A DNA stretch of 64,000 nucleotides from Gemmiger sp. An120 (GTDB lineage: Bacteria > Bacillota > Clostridia > Oscillospirales > Ruminococcaceae), in the NCBI RefSeq assembly GCF_002160955.1, contig NZ_NFLN01000004.1, positions 1 through 64,000 of the forward strand, given 5' to 3'. Under the pieces are notes generated by a model. The model saw only the letters and a list, made by a program, of their open reading frames with translations. It ran no database searches and was not told the origin of the DNA. Both the position numbers and the translations under genes were made by a program. Of the stretch, positions 16,015 to 24,791 are shown piece after piece. How positions within the stretch are numbered: the stretch's first letter is position 1; every line of letters begins with the position of its first letter.

Positions 16015-18270
16015 TTATTCCTCACCCGCGCCGGAATCGGTGGTGGTGATGGTAATCACCGTGCCCAGGGGCTGCTGGCTGTCCTTTTCCACGCTCTGGG
16101 CGGTGACCAGCCCGTTCTCCGGGCCGGAAACCGACACGTTGAATCCGGCAGCTTTCAGCATCTGGGAGGCAAACTCGCCCTGACGGCCCACCACATCCGG
16201 CACCGCGGCGGTCTGGTCCTCGGTGCTCTGGGTGTACAGATACACGGTGGAGCCAAGCGGAACCTTGGTGCCGGCGGCGGGCGACTGGTGGATCACCTGG
16301 CCGATGCCGTCCACCAGCTCGTGATCCAGGCCCTTGCTGTTCAGGGTGGACTGGGCCAGGATCCACTCGCTGGAGGAGTTGCCCAGCACCAGATTCGGCA
16401 CCGTGACGGTGGAGGACAGGTTCGAGGTATCCTTTTCAAAGCCCATGTAGGGGCCGATCTCGCTGAGCATGTTGCCCACCAGCGGGGCGCTGATGGTGCC
16501 GCTGGTCTCAAAGGTATCGCTGCGCACATCATCCAGCATGACCAGCACGGCGATCTGGGGATCATCCACCGGCATAACGCCCACAAAGCTGTAACTTACA
16601 TTATAACTCCCATCCTCGTTTGCGTCCACATCCAGTTTCTCACTGGTACCAGACTTGCCGCCGATGCGGTAGCCTGCCACGTACGCGTTGCGGCCGCTGC
16701 CGCCATCCACAACGCCCTCCATCATGCTGACCACCTGGCTGCTGACCTCTTCGCTGACCACCTGGCGTTTGGGTTCGGGGTCGATCTCCTCCACCAGGTT
16801 GCCGTTGCTGTCCAGAATGCTGGACACAAGATGCGGCTGCACCAGATACCCGCCGTTGACCACCGCGCAAACCGCCGTGATCATCTGGATCGGGGTGACC
16901 TTGTGGGTCTGGCCGAAGCTGCTGCTGGCCAGCTGCACCGGGCCCAGACTGGACAGGGTATGGGAGATACCGCTCTCCTCGCCGGGCAGGTCGATGCCGG
17001 TCTTTTCCCGGAAGCCGAAACCGTTGTAATATTCGTAGAACGCTTCAGAGCCCAGCCGCTGGGCAATCTGAATAAAAGCAATGTTGCAGCTGTTGTTCAC
17101 CGCCTGACCCACCGTCTGGATACCGTGGGCCTTGTGGTTGTAGCAGGTGTAGGTCCGGTCCGCCACAGCATAGCTGCCCGGGCAGTTGAAGCTGGAGTTG
17201 GGAACGATAACACCCGCATCCAGCGCAGCCGCCGCCGTGGCCAGCTTGAAGACGGAGCCGGGCTCGTACAGCTCGGTGATGGCCTTGTTTTTCCACTGCC
17301 GTTCCCGGGCGGCACCCTGGGCTGTGGTAAACTCATCGCCGGACAGGCCGTCCAGCGTGGCGGCCAGGTCCTCGTCGTAGATGGTATAAGGATCGTTGGG
17401 GTCAAAGTCCGGCTTGCTGGCCATGCCCAGCACCGCGCCGGTGTTCACATCTATGGCGATGGCCACACCGCGCTCCTGCACGTCGTAGGTGTCGATGGCT
17501 TCGCTCAGGTATCGCTCCAGAATGGACTGGATGTTGATGTCCACCGTGAGTACCAGGCTCTTGCCGTCCTCTGCCGGATAGGTGGTGGCCTGGTCGTTGT
17601 CCACCTCATAGCCCCATCGGTTGCGCACCGTAACGGTGCGGCCGTCCACCCCGGCCAGCGTCTCATCGTAGTATTTTTCCAGGCCGTAGAAGCCGTCGCC
17701 GTCCGCATTGCAGAAGCCCAGCACACTGGCCAGGAACGCACCGCAGGGGTACTGGCGCACACTGGTCTGGGTGGTGATCACCGCCAGGTCCTTGTCAAAA
17801 TCATTGACAAAGGCTTTGACCGCATCGGCGGTGGGTTTGTCCACACTCTTGGCCAGAACCTTGTAGCGGGTGGAGGTATCCGACAGCTTTTCGTATACCT
17901 CGTCCGCATCCAGATTCAGGATCTCGGCCAGCCCTTCGCTGGCCTCTGCGATCCCCTCCGGGTCGCAGACGGTGGGGTCGGCGGTAATGTCCCATACAGT
18001 TACACTGCGGGCCAGCACATTGCCGGTGGCGTCGTAGATGTTGCCGCGCTGGGCCGGCAGAGTGGCATCCAGGGTCTGCTGGGCTGCCGCCTCGGCCTGG
18101 TATTCGTCTCCCATGGTGATCTGCAGCCAGTACAGCCGCCCGATCAGCAGCCCAAAGCCCAGAACAATAAACAGCCCCAGCAAAACAGCGGTGCGCCGCG
18201 ACAGAAGGCGGGGCACACCGGGCTGGGGTTCGGGTGGTGTGGGAGGTGTGATTTTGCGGGGAGGTGCCAT
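16015..18270 (-). CDS. Class B penicillin-binding protein with PASTA repeats (SpoVD/PBP2B type)
   Basis: 751 residues from the ATG at 18270 (MAPPRKITPP), about ten bases after AAAGGATGG. One membrane helix at ~27-48, then the dimerisation domain (AQRGNIYDATGNVLA) and a transpeptidase domain. Catalytic motifs: S339-x2-K342 (GSVFK), S394-C-N396, and K539-S-G-T542. Two PASTA repeats end the protein (starting VTVPNLVLGNSS and AAVPDVVGRQGE), the pattern of Clostridial SpoVD and Gram-positive PBP2x/2B. It crosslinks septal peptidoglycan as partner of the SEDS protein. Division (FtsI) versus sporulation (SpoVD) use is unclear; it is the only class B PBP in this cluster. Confidence 0.94.
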   Translation of the reverse strand: MAPPRKITPPTPPEPQPGVPRLLSRRTAVLLGLFIVLGFGLLIGRLYWLQITMGDEYQAEAAAQQTLDATLPAQRGNIYDATGNVLARSVTVWDITADPTVCDPEGIAEASEGLAEILNLDADEVYEKLSDTSTRYKVLAKSVDKPTADAVKAFVNDFDKDLAVITTQTSVRQYPCGAFLASVLGFCNADGDGFYGLEKYYDETLAGVDGRTVTVRNRWGYEVDNDQATTYPAEDGKSLVLTVDINIQSILERYLSEAIDTYDVQERGVAIAIDVNTGAVLGMASKPDFDPNDPYTIYDEDLAATLDGLSGDEFTTAQGAARERQWKNKAITELYEPGSVFKLATAAAALDAGVIVPNSSFNCPGSYAVADRTYTCYNHKAHGIQTVGQAVNNSCNIAFIQIAQRLGSEAFYEYYNGFGFREKTGIDLPGEESGISHTLSSLGPVQLASSSFGQTHKVTPIQMITAVCAVVNGGYLVQPHLVSSILDSNGNLVEEIDPEPKRQVVSEEVSSQVVSMMEGVVDGGSGRNAYVAGYRIGGKSGTSEKLDVDANEDGSYNVSYSFVGVMPVDDPQIAVLVMLDDVRSDTFETSGTISAPLVGNMLSEIGPYMGFEKDTSNLSSTVTVPNLVLGNSSSEWILAQSTLNSKGLDHELVDGIGQVIHQSPAAGTKVPLGSTVYLYTQSTEDQTAAVPDVVGRQGEFASQMLKAAGFNVSVSGPENGLVTAQSVEKDSQQPLGTVITITTTDSGAGEE

Positions 18271-18378
18271 AGGTGAAAGTACCATCCTTTCCGGCCATAG
18301 GCCGAGTAGGAAACGCCGCGCCGGGCGGCGAAAAGGACAACAAGCGTGCCGAAGCACGCTTGTCCGGTCCTGGTTTTG

Positions 18379-18849
18379 TTACGGATTGAGATAGTTCAGG
18401 ATGCTCAGAGCCATCTCGCCGATCTGACGGGCAATCTTGTTCAGACCGCTGTCCGGGCGGGTGATCTGGCTCTCCTGCTCTACGGTTATGTAGGTAACCT
18501 GGCTGGGATCGATCTTCATCAGGCCCAGTTTGGCCGCGATCTCATCCACGTTGCTCTGGTTGGTGATGGCGTCCATCTGGCTGGTGAGATAGCTGTATTC
18601 GCTCTGGGCGGCAGCCAGCTGGCTTTCATACTTCTGGATATCAGCGGCCAGGGCCGACACCTGTGCCTGACTGAACAGGTAACTGCACAGCAAAGCCAGA
18701 AGGATCCCCCCCACCGCTACCATGCGGACCTGCCGAAGCACAACCCAAACCATACCGGTGCGGTTGCCTTTGGCTACACGCAGCGGCTGCTGTTTTTTGG
18801 CCTGCGGACGGTTTTCAAACACCGACAGGTCATAGGCAGTCTGAGGCAT
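18379..18849 (-). CDS. ftsL: FtsL-like septum protein
   Basis: 156 residues behind GGAGGAG. A basic cytoplasmic tail, one membrane helix (VAVGGILLALLCSYLF, ~46-64), then a leucine-zipper-like coiled coil (VSALAADIQKYESQLAAAQSEYSYLTSQMD) and NVDEIAAKLGLMKIDPSQVTYI, the conserved 'A-x-x-L-G-M' end of FtsL. Its place between rsmH and the PBP gene is the standard ftsL position. It forms the FtsQLB complex with FtsQ. Confidence 0.88.
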   Translation of the reverse strand: MPQTAYDLSVFENRPQAKKQQPLRVAKGNRTGMVWVVLRQVRMVAVGGILLALLCSYLFSQAQVSALAADIQKYESQLAAAQSEYSYLTSQMDAITNQSNVDEIAAKLGLMKIDPSQVTYITVEQESQITRPDSGLNKIARQIGEMALSILNYLNP

Positions 18850-18884
18850 GAGGATCTCCTCCTTTCCGGATTGCTGAACAGGGT

Positions 18885-19808
18885 TTACAGTTTTTCAATG
18901 ACCCGCAGTTTGGCGCTGCGGCTGCGGCGGTTTTCTTCCAGTTCCTGCGCGGCCGCTTCGATGGGCTTGCGGTTGACCAGACGGCCTTTCGCCTTGCCGC
19001 CGCAGACGCAGACCGGCAGTTCCGGCGGGCAGGTACAGGCGGTAGCCCACTGGCGGAACCGGTTTTTGACCAGCCGGTCCTCCAGGGAATGGAAGGTAAT
19101 AATGGCGAACCGTCCGCCGGGATTGAGGGCTTCAAAGATACCGTCCAGCCCTTCGCTCAAGGCATCCAGCTCACCGTTCACAGCGATGCGCAGCGCCTGG
19201 AAGGAGCGGCGGCTGGGATTTTTGTCCTTGCGGCGCACCGCGGGCGGCAGCGCCGACGCGATGGTATCGGCCAGCTGCAGGGTGGTCAGGATGGGCTGGC
19301 GTTCCCGCAGCCGCACGATATGCCCGGCAATCGCCCAGGCATAGGGTTCCTCACCGTACTCCCGCAGGATGCGGGCCAGTTCTTCCCGGCTGGCGGTGTT
19401 GACCAGATCCGCGGCGGTGGGGCCGCTCTGGCTCATCCGCATATCCAGCGGCGCGTCCATCCGGTAGGAGAACCCCCGTTCCCCATCGTCCAGCTGATGG
19501 CTGGACACGCCCAGATCCAGCAGCGCGCCATCCAGCCCGTCGATGCCCAGCTGCCGCAGCACGGCGGGGGCATTGCGGAAATTGGACTGCACCACGGTAG
19601 CGGGCAGACCGGCCAGCCGCTGGGTAGCCACCTCAATGGCGTCCGGATCCTGGTCCAGGCTGATAAGGCGGCCGGTGGTCAGACGGCGGGCAATCGCACC
19701 GGAATGCCCGGCCCCGCCGGCGGTGCCGTCCAGATAAATGCCGTCCGGTTTGATGGCAAGCCCGTCCAGACATTCCTGCAGCAGCACGGGCTGATGGCTG
19801 AATTCCAC
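18885..19808 (-). CDS. rsmH: RsmH, 16S rRNA (cytosine1402-N4)-methyltransferase
   Basis: 307 residues; the start codon is GTG, behind AAAGGGGA. It opens MEFSHQPVLLQECLDGL (family H-x-P-V-L) and has the SAM loop YLDGTAGGAGHS, the DQDP acidic loop (ISLDQDPDAI) and DGALLDLGVSSHQLD. The C-terminus with GGRFAIITFHSLEDRLVKN is diagnostic. Methylates N4 of C1402 in the ribosomal P site. Confidence 0.97.
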   Translation of the reverse strand: MEFSHQPVLLQECLDGLAIKPDGIYLDGTAGGAGHSGAIARRLTTGRLISLDQDPDAIEVATQRLAGLPATVVQSNFRNAPAVLRQLGIDGLDGALLDLGVSSHQLDDGERGFSYRMDAPLDMRMSQSGPTAADLVNTASREELARILREYGEEPYAWAIAGHIVRLRERQPILTTLQLADTIASALPPAVRRKDKNPSRRSFQALRIAVNGELDALSEGLDGIFEALNPGGRFAIITFHSLEDRLVKNRFRQWATACTCPPELPVCVCGGKAKGRLVNRKPIEAAAQELEENRRSRSAKLRVIEKL

Positions 19809-19838
19809 GATGGCTTGTCCCCTTTCGGCTCAGAATGA

Positions 19839-20264
19839 TCAGATGTCCAGTTCCTCCATGGTGGCCGCCAGTTTCTGGGTGTCCATGGTGATCTGTTCGT
19901 TATAAGCACGCCAGGAGCGGGTGTCCCAGATCTCGGCGTGGTTGCGGTTGCCGATGATGGTGACCTCCTTTTCCAGCCCGGCGTGGCGGCGCAGCACCGG
20001 CGGCAGCAGGATACGCCCCTGCTTGTCCGGCGTGACCTCCTCGGCGGCGGAAAACAAGAACCGCTGAATGTCGCGGCTTTTGGTCATGCCCTTGGCGGCA
20101 AAGGTGGCGGCCAGCTGCTCAAACTCGCTTTGGGAAAAAGCCACAAGGCAGCCGTCCAGCCAGCGGGTGACCACGAACCGCTCCCCCATTTCCTCCCGGA
20201 AACGGGCGGGGAAATTCAGGCGGCCCTTTGCGTCGATGGCGTAGTTGTACTCGCCCACCAGCAT
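19839..20264 (-). CDS. mraZ: MraZ transcriptional regulator
   Basis: 141 residues after AAGGAGG. Two AbrB-like SpoVT/MraZ half-domains: the first with GEYNYAIDAKGRLNFPARFRE, the second with TPDKQGRILLPPVLRRHAGL, each holding the DxKGRxxxP signature. MraZ represses its own operon by binding repeated boxes near the promoter; three GTGGG boxes in phase with the helix lie just upstream here (20318-20347), so autoregulation is well supported. First gene of the dcw cluster. Confidence 0.97.
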   Translation of the reverse strand: MLVGEYNYAIDAKGRLNFPARFREEMGERFVVTRWLDGCLVAFSQSEFEQLAATFAAKGMTKSRDIQRFLFSAAEEVTPDKQGRILLPPVLRRHAGLEKEVTIIGNRNHAEIWDTRSWRAYNEQITMDTQKLAATMEELDI

Positions 20265-20317
20265 CGCGGCCCGCCTCCTTCCTCTTTGCGGCTTGTGAAG
20301 GGTATTTCCTGGATTTT

Positions 20318-20347
20318 AACCCACTTCTACCCACTTTTACCCACTTA
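20318..20347 (-). promoter_or_regulatory. MraZ operator: three GTGGG repeats
   Basis: Reading the minus strand, AAGTGGGTA, AAAGTGGGTA and GAAGTGGGTT follow each other with a period of exactly 10 bp, so all boxes face the same side of the helix. Repeated (G)TGGG boxes spaced by five bases are the known MraZ target. They lie just downstream of the -10 box, where a bound ring would block the polymerase. Confidence 0.88.
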
Positions 20348-20355
20348 TATGGTTT

Positions 20356-20384
20356 ATTATACTGAACAGCCCCCTAAAAAGCAA
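20356..20384 (-). promoter_or_regulatory. Promoter of the dcw operon
   Basis: On the minus strand: TTGCTT (20379-20384), 17 bp spacer, TATAAT (20356-20361). The MraZ boxes start 8 bases downstream. Further upstream, an 8 bp GC hairpin (GGCCCGGC / GCCGGGCC at 20387-20411) separates it from the coiled-coil gene. The rest of the 316 bp gap up to 20580 holds only the terminator described next. Confidence 0.8.
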
Positions 20385-20523
20385 TAGGCCCGGCGCAAAA
20401 AAGGCCGGGCCCGGATTGTCTATTTATGGCAGAATCTCGCCATTTTTGGCGTATTTATTCTCCGGTGTGAAAGATCGGTTACAAAAGTGGGACAAAGTGG
20501 TGAAGCCATCCCGCCCGCCAGCC

Positions 20524-20565
20524 AAAAGCACAAAAACCGGGATACCAAAAGCGGTATCCCGGTTT
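20524..20565 (-). terminator. Terminator of the uvrC-rsmD-coiled-coil unit
   Basis: A 13 bp perfect stem AAACCGGGATACC / GGTATCCCGGTTT (20534-20546 and 20553-20565) with a six-base loop. On the minus strand it runs into TTTTTGTGCTTTTGG. Confidence 0.88.
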
Positions 20566-20579
20566 GTTTGTATGTCCGA

Positions 20580-21038
20580 TCAGCCGTTCTTGGCGGCCTG
20601 GCGCAGATTGGTGCGCACGTTTTTCACCTCGGCTGCGCTGCGGGCCAGCTGCTCTTCGCTGGCGCGCAGCATATTGTCGCAGTACTCGGTGACGGTCTGG
20701 CGCATCTCCCGGGCCTGGCTCTGGGCCGTGGAGATGATCTCCGCCGCCCGCTGCTGAGCCGCGCGCACAACCTCCTGCTCGCCCACCAGGATGCGGGCAC
20801 GCTCTTCCGCCTTTTTGATGATGCCCTCGCTCTCCCGCTTGGCACTGGCAATGATCTCGCCCCGGTCCTGCACGATGGCCTTGGCCTGGCGGATCTCATT
20901 GGGCAGGTTCAGACGGACCTCGTCGATCAGGTCCCGCACCTTCTCCACATCCACAGCACGCTTGCCGCCGCTGAAAGGCAGGCCCGCCCCTTCTTCCAGG
21001 GTCTCCTCCATCATGTCCAGCAATTCGTCGATGTTCAT
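20580..21038 (-). CDS. Coiled-coil protein (ATP synthase B / DivIVA-like), conserved Clostridial
   Basis: 152 residues, acidic and almost all helical. Starts MNIDELLDMMEETLEEG, followed by a KRAVDVEKVRDLIDEVRLNLPNEI segment and a long heptad-rich helix (~45-140) rich in Ala, Glu, Arg and Gln. No membrane segment, no catalytic motif. Its start overlaps the rsmD stop (ATGA). Such proteins follow rsmD or coaD in many Clostridia and are annotated as ATPase-like or DivIVA-like; I take this as a structural protein of unknown job. Confidence 0.75.
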   Translation of the reverse strand: MNIDELLDMMEETLEEGAGLPFSGGKRAVDVEKVRDLIDEVRLNLPNEIRQAKAIVQDRGEIIASAKRESEGIIKKAEERARILVGEQEVVRAAQQRAAEIISTAQSQAREMRQTVTEYCDNMLRASEEQLARSAAEVKNVRTNLRQAAKNG

Positions 21039-21586
21039 AGGTCTGCACTCCTTTTCTGATAGCGGGTCACCAGCACGGTGCCGTATCGGTATTGTTTGAT
21101 TTTTTCCAGCCCGGCGGCCTCATCCGGCAGATCGGCGGCCAGCTCACTCTCGCAGAGCACCGTGCCGCCCGGCTCCATATGCGCCGCCAGCAGCGGCAGG
21201 ATCTCGGCCAAAGTGCCGTGCCGGTAGGGCGGATCCAACAGCGCCAGATGGAAGGTATCCTGGGTGCGGGCCAGGAACTTGTCCGCCTCGCCCCAGACCA
21301 CCTGCGCCTGGTTCTCCACGCCGGCAGCCCGGCAATTGCGCTTGACCACCTCTACGGCAGGGCGGCTGCTGTCCACAAAGACGCAGCGGGCCGCGCCGCG
21401 GCTCAGCGCCTCGATGCCCAGCTGACCGCTGCCCGCAAACAGATCCAGTACCCGGGCCCCGGGCAGCAAAAACTGCAGGGCACTGAACATGCCTTCCTTG
21501 ACCCGGTCAATGGTAGGCCGGGTCACATCCTCGCCGGGCAGGGTTTCGAGGCGGGTGCCCCGGGCGCTTCCGGAAATCACGCGCAT
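21035..21586 (-). CDS. rsmD: RsmD, 16S rRNA (guanine966-N2)-methyltransferase
   Basis: 183 residues. Start MRVISGSARGTRLETLPG matches the family; PTIDRVKEGMFSAL, the SAM-binding VLDLFAGSGQLGIEALSRGA, and the catalytic LLDPPY follow. Family length ~185. Begins three bases after the uvrC stop and overlaps the next gene, so the three are one operon. Confidence 0.96.
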   Translation of the reverse strand: MRVISGSARGTRLETLPGEDVTRPTIDRVKEGMFSALQFLLPGARVLDLFAGSGQLGIEALSRGAARCVFVDSSRPAVEVVKRNCRAAGVENQAQVVWGEADKFLARTQDTFHLALLDPPYRHGTLAEILPLLAAHMEPGGTVLCESELAADLPDEAAGLEKIKQYRYGTVLVTRYQKRSADL

Positions 21587-21589
21587 GGT

Positions 21590-23488
21590 TCATACCTCCT
21601 TGGGCGCCCCGTCTTGGGGGCATGTTTCATTATGGGGGCTGTCGGACGGCTTGTCAAGAGCCGTTTGGGGATGAAAATGGGCAAATATCGCCTGGGCCGT
21701 TACCGGGCCCACCCCCGGCGTTTCACAAAGCTGCTCCACCGAAGCCTCCCGCACGGCGGCCACGGTACGGAATTTGACCAGCAGCGCCTTGGCGGCGGCA
21801 GGGCCTACCCCCGGCACCTCGGTCAGGCGGGAGGAATAGGACTTTTTCTTCTGGGCCTGCCGCTGATACGAAATGGCAAACCGGTGCACCTCGTCCTGGA
21901 TCGAGGTAATAAAGGTGAAGATCCCCCGGTGCATGCTGATCGTGATTTCCTCCCCGCCCGGTGCCACGATGGCCCGGGTACGGTGGTGATCGTCCTTGAC
22001 CATGCCGAACAGCGGCACATCCGCCAGCTTGGTACCGGCCAGCACCGCCTGCACCGCGCTCACCTGGCCCCGGCCGCCATCCAGCAGGATCAGGTCAGGC
22101 TTTTGAGCAAAGGAACCGGCGGCATCCGACTTTTCGTACTCGGCGGCACGGCGGCTCAGGGTCTCGGCCATGCTGGCATAGTCGTCGGTGCCCAACACGG
22201 TGCGCATCTTGAAGCGGCGGTAATCGCTCTTTTTGGGCTTTCCCTCTTCAAACACCACCATGCCGCAGACGCTGGTGCCCTCGCCCCAGTTGGAAATGTC
22301 GTAACTCTCGATCCGGTGGGGCGGCGCGGCCAGGCCCAGCACCTGAGCGGTCTCGTCCAGCAGGCGCTCCTGCTTGCCGTAACGGCCGCTCTCCCGGGCC
22401 AGCCGCTCCACCGCGTTGGTGTAGGCCATGGTGACCAGCTTGGCCACGTCCCCTTTCTGGGGTACATACAGATGCACCTTGGCGCCCCGGGTCTGCTCCA
22501 GCAGCTGAGCCAGGGCGTCGGCGTCCTCCGGCAGGGCATCCACCGCAATGGTGCGGGGGATCTCCTCCCCGTCCAGATAATAGCGGGAGAGGAACTCCTC
22601 CCGCACACCGTCCGCGTCGGCGGTGTCGTGGAACACAAATTCCCGCTTGTCCGCCAGGCGGCCCCGGCGGTACCGCAGCACCGCGGCGCAGACCGCCCGG
22701 GTGGTGGCGGCCAGGGCGATCACATCCATCTGGGTGCGCTCGTCCACCACCACCTTCTGCCCTTCGCTGACCTTGCGGATGGCGGCCAGCTGATCCCGGA
22801 TCAGGGCAGCCTGTTCAAAGTCCAGCCTCTCGGCGGCGGCGTTCATCCGTTCCTCCAGGTTTTTGATGATCTCTTTTTTGCCGTAGCGGATCATATGCAC
22901 CGCCCCGGCCACGGCCTCGTTGTAGGCTTCCCGGCTGATCTTGCCGCTGCACAGACCCATGCATTTGCCGATATGGGCATTCAGGCAGGGACGGCCCTTG
23001 CCGATGTCCTCCGGAAACCGGCGGTTGCACCGGGGCAGTTGAAAGCAGTCCTGGGCCGTTCCCACCATCTCCCGCACCGCGAAGCTGGAGGTAAAGGGGC
23101 CGATATACTCGGCGCCGTCCTCCTCTTTCTGCAGCACGGCGGACAGGCGGGGATAGGCTTCCCGGGTAACGCGCACATAGCTGTAGCCCTTGTCATCCTT
23201 GAGCAGGATGTTGTACTTGGGGGTATGGGCCTTGATCTGGCTGGCCTCCAGCACCAGCGCCTCGAACTCGCTCTGGCAGACGATCACGTCAAATTCAAAG
23301 GCGTTTTCGATCATGCGGGTGACCTTGGCGTCGTGGGGCACCCCCTCCCGGAAATACTGGCTGACCCGGGTGCGCAGGCGCTTGGCCTTGCCGATATAGA
23401 TGATGACCCCCTCCGCGTCCCGGATGATATACACGCCGGGCAGCAGGGGCAGCATGCAGGCTTTCTGGTACAGCTGGGCTTTGGTCAT
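21590..23488 (-). CDS. uvrC: UvrC, excinuclease ABC subunit C
   Basis: 632 residues from the ATG at 23488, preceded by AAAGGAG. Domains: GIY-YIG endonuclease (GVYIIRDAEGVIIYIGKAK, ~18-36, makes the 3' cut), the Cys-rich connector (CNRRFPEDIGKGRPCLNAHIGKC), a UVR motif for UvrB contact (~205-235), the RNase H-like 5' nuclease (DLILLDGGRGQ; ..HRFAISYQR), and two helix-hairpin-helix units (LTEVPGVGPAAAKALL and LCETPGVGPVTAQAI). All parts are intact. Nucleotide excision repair. Confidence 0.97.
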   Translation of the reverse strand: MTKAQLYQKACMLPLLPGVYIIRDAEGVIIYIGKAKRLRTRVSQYFREGVPHDAKVTRMIENAFEFDVIVCQSEFEALVLEASQIKAHTPKYNILLKDDKGYSYVRVTREAYPRLSAVLQKEEDGAEYIGPFTSSFAVREMVGTAQDCFQLPRCNRRFPEDIGKGRPCLNAHIGKCMGLCSGKISREAYNEAVAGAVHMIRYGKKEIIKNLEERMNAAAERLDFEQAALIRDQLAAIRKVSEGQKVVVDERTQMDVIALAATTRAVCAAVLRYRRGRLADKREFVFHDTADADGVREEFLSRYYLDGEEIPRTIAVDALPEDADALAQLLEQTRGAKVHLYVPQKGDVAKLVTMAYTNAVERLARESGRYGKQERLLDETAQVLGLAAPPHRIESYDISNWGEGTSVCGMVVFEEGKPKKSDYRRFKMRTVLGTDDYASMAETLSRRAAEYEKSDAAGSFAQKPDLILLDGGRGQVSAVQAVLAGTKLADVPLFGMVKDDHHRTRAIVAPGGEEITISMHRGIFTFITSIQDEVHRFAISYQRQAQKKKSYSSRLTEVPGVGPAAAKALLVKFRTVAAVREASVEQLCETPGVGPVTAQAIFAHFHPQTALDKPSDSPHNETCPQDGAPKEV

Positions 23489-23518
23489 GGGCAAAAGGCT
23501 CCTTTTGCTGAAAATTGG

Positions 23519-23556
23519 GGAAAGCAAAGAGCGGGCAGCCGCCGGGCCGCCCGCTC
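23519..23556 (-). terminator. Terminator after ptsH
   Basis: GAGCGGGC-GCC hairpin (23529-23540 with 23545-23556, one mismatch), followed on the minus strand by TTTGCTTTCC. The T run is broken, so readthrough into uvrC is plausible. Confidence 0.55.
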
Positions 23557-23572
23557 ATGACATGGTATCGGA

Positions 23573-23836
23573 TTATTCGGCAAAACCGCTGTTGACCAGC
23601 TTAACCAGACCTTCCACGGCAGCCTGCTCATCGGCGCCGTCGGCAATGATCCGGATCGAGGTGCCGCCCACGATGCCCAGGCTCAGAACGCCCAGCAGGC
23701 TCTTGGCGTTGACGCGGCGCTCTTCTTTTTCCACCCAAATGGAAGACTTGTACTCGTTGGCCTTCTGAATGAAGAAGGTAGCGGGACGAGCGTGCAGACC
23801 GACCTGATTTTCTACAGTGACTTCTTTAACAAACAT
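23573..23836 (-). CDS. ptsH: HPr family phosphocarrier protein
   Basis: 87 residues from the ATG at 23836 (GGAGCGAAGGAACC upstream). Contains GLHARPATFFIQKAN, with the His of HAR as the phosphorylation site for PTS enzyme I, and NAKSLLGVLSLG, whose Ser corresponds to the regulatory Ser46 phosphorylated by HPr kinase in Firmicutes. Both sites are present, so it may act in sugar transport and catabolite control. No other PTS gene is close. The 235 bp before it, up to trmD, is AT-richer than its surroundings; I could not fix a convincing promoter in it, although TATAAA and TATACC boxes occur on this strand near 23892-23905. Confidence 0.93.
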   Translation of the reverse strand: MFVKEVTVENQVGLHARPATFFIQKANEYKSSIWVEKEERRVNAKSLLGVLSLGIVGGTSIRIIADGADEQAAVEGLVKLVNSGFAE

Positions 23837-24071
23837 GGTTCCTTCGCTCCTAATTCTCATCGTAGATTTGGGTTTGAGAGCCCCATTGCATGGTATAATT
23901 TTATAACATCGCCCCCGCCTTGTACAGGGGTTTTGGGCAATTTTGTCAGTTCTCCGAATCTTGGCTTTTTGAAAAACGCCGCATTTGTACAACTTCACCA
24001 GTTAGTTTTTCACAAGCTTGGCCAGATAGTCAAAGGTTTTCAACATCTTTCCACAATTGGCGAACACTGTA

Positions 24072-24791
24072 TCAGGTTTTGTTGTTTTTCGCCTGCCAGG
24101 CGGCATACAGATCGGGGCGGCGGGCCCGGGTGCGTTCCAGGCTCTGCTGGGCACGCCATTTCTCGATATTGGCATGGTGCCCGGTAAGCAGAACCGGCGG
24201 CACGGCACGGCCCTGCCAGACCTCCGGCCGGGTGTACTGGGGATATTCCAGCAGGCCGTTCCAGTGGCTTTCCTCCTGGTATCCCTGGGGCTCAGCCAGC
24301 ACGCCGGGCTGCAGCCGCAGCACGCTGTCCGCCACTACCAGCGCGGCCAGTTCCCCGCCGGTGAGCACGTAATCCCCGATGCTGATTTCCTCGTCGCCAA
24401 TCTCCTGGATCACCCGCTCGTCCATGCCCTCGTAGTGGCCGCAGACCAGCAGCAGGTTGTCGTAGGTGGCCAGGCGGCGGGCATGGCCCTCGTCATAGCG
24501 AGCGCCGGCGGCGGTCATAAAGACGATATGAGGACGGGGGCGGCCATACAGCCAGTTCTGCCGGATGATGGCCCGGCAGCAGTCATAAATCGGCTGGGCG
24601 TTCATCACCATGCCGCAGCCGCCGCCGTAGGGGTAGTCGTCCACCTGCTTCTGTTTGTTCAGGGTATAGTCCCGGATCTGGTGGCAGTGGGTCTCGATCA
24701 GGCCCTTGCGGGCCGCCCGGCCCAGGATGCTCTCGTTCATATAGGCCTGGCACACGTCCGGGAACAGGGTGGCGATGTCAATGCGCATCAT
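24072..24791 (-). CDS. trmD: TrmD, tRNA (guanine37-N1)-methyltransferase
   Basis: 239 residues. [29 protein letters not shown] at the start, [15 protein letters not shown], the trefoil-knot SAM site ([33 protein letters not shown]) and the C-terminal [25 protein letters not shown] are all diagnostic. It starts in an ATGA overlap with rimM; a second ATG directly follows and could equally be used. Family length ~240. Confidence 0.97.
   Translation of the reverse strand: MMRIDIATLFPDVCQAYMNESILGRAARKGLIETHCHQIRDYTLNKQKQVDDYPYGGGCGMVMNAQPIYDCCRAIIRQNWLYGRPRPHIVFMTAAGARYDEGHARRLATYDNLLLVCGHYEGMDERVIQEIGDEEISIGDYVLTGGELAALVVADSVLRLQPGVLAEPQGYQEESHWNGLLEYPQYTRPEVWQGRAVPPVLLTGHHANIEKWRAQQSLERTRARRPDLYAAWQAKNNKT

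Noticed and set aside
10482-18276. Very long open frames on the plus strand opposite the dcw genes (over 1000 codons each)
   Set aside because: They are antisense to well-recognised genes, are low-complexity and rich in Gln, His, Gly and Arg, and arise from GC-rich codon bias. No ribosome site or known domain supports them.
23894-23899. Plus-strand TATAAT near 23894 as a promoter
   Set aside because: No -35 box at a workable distance and no plus-strand gene or RNA structure follows; trmD is convergent.
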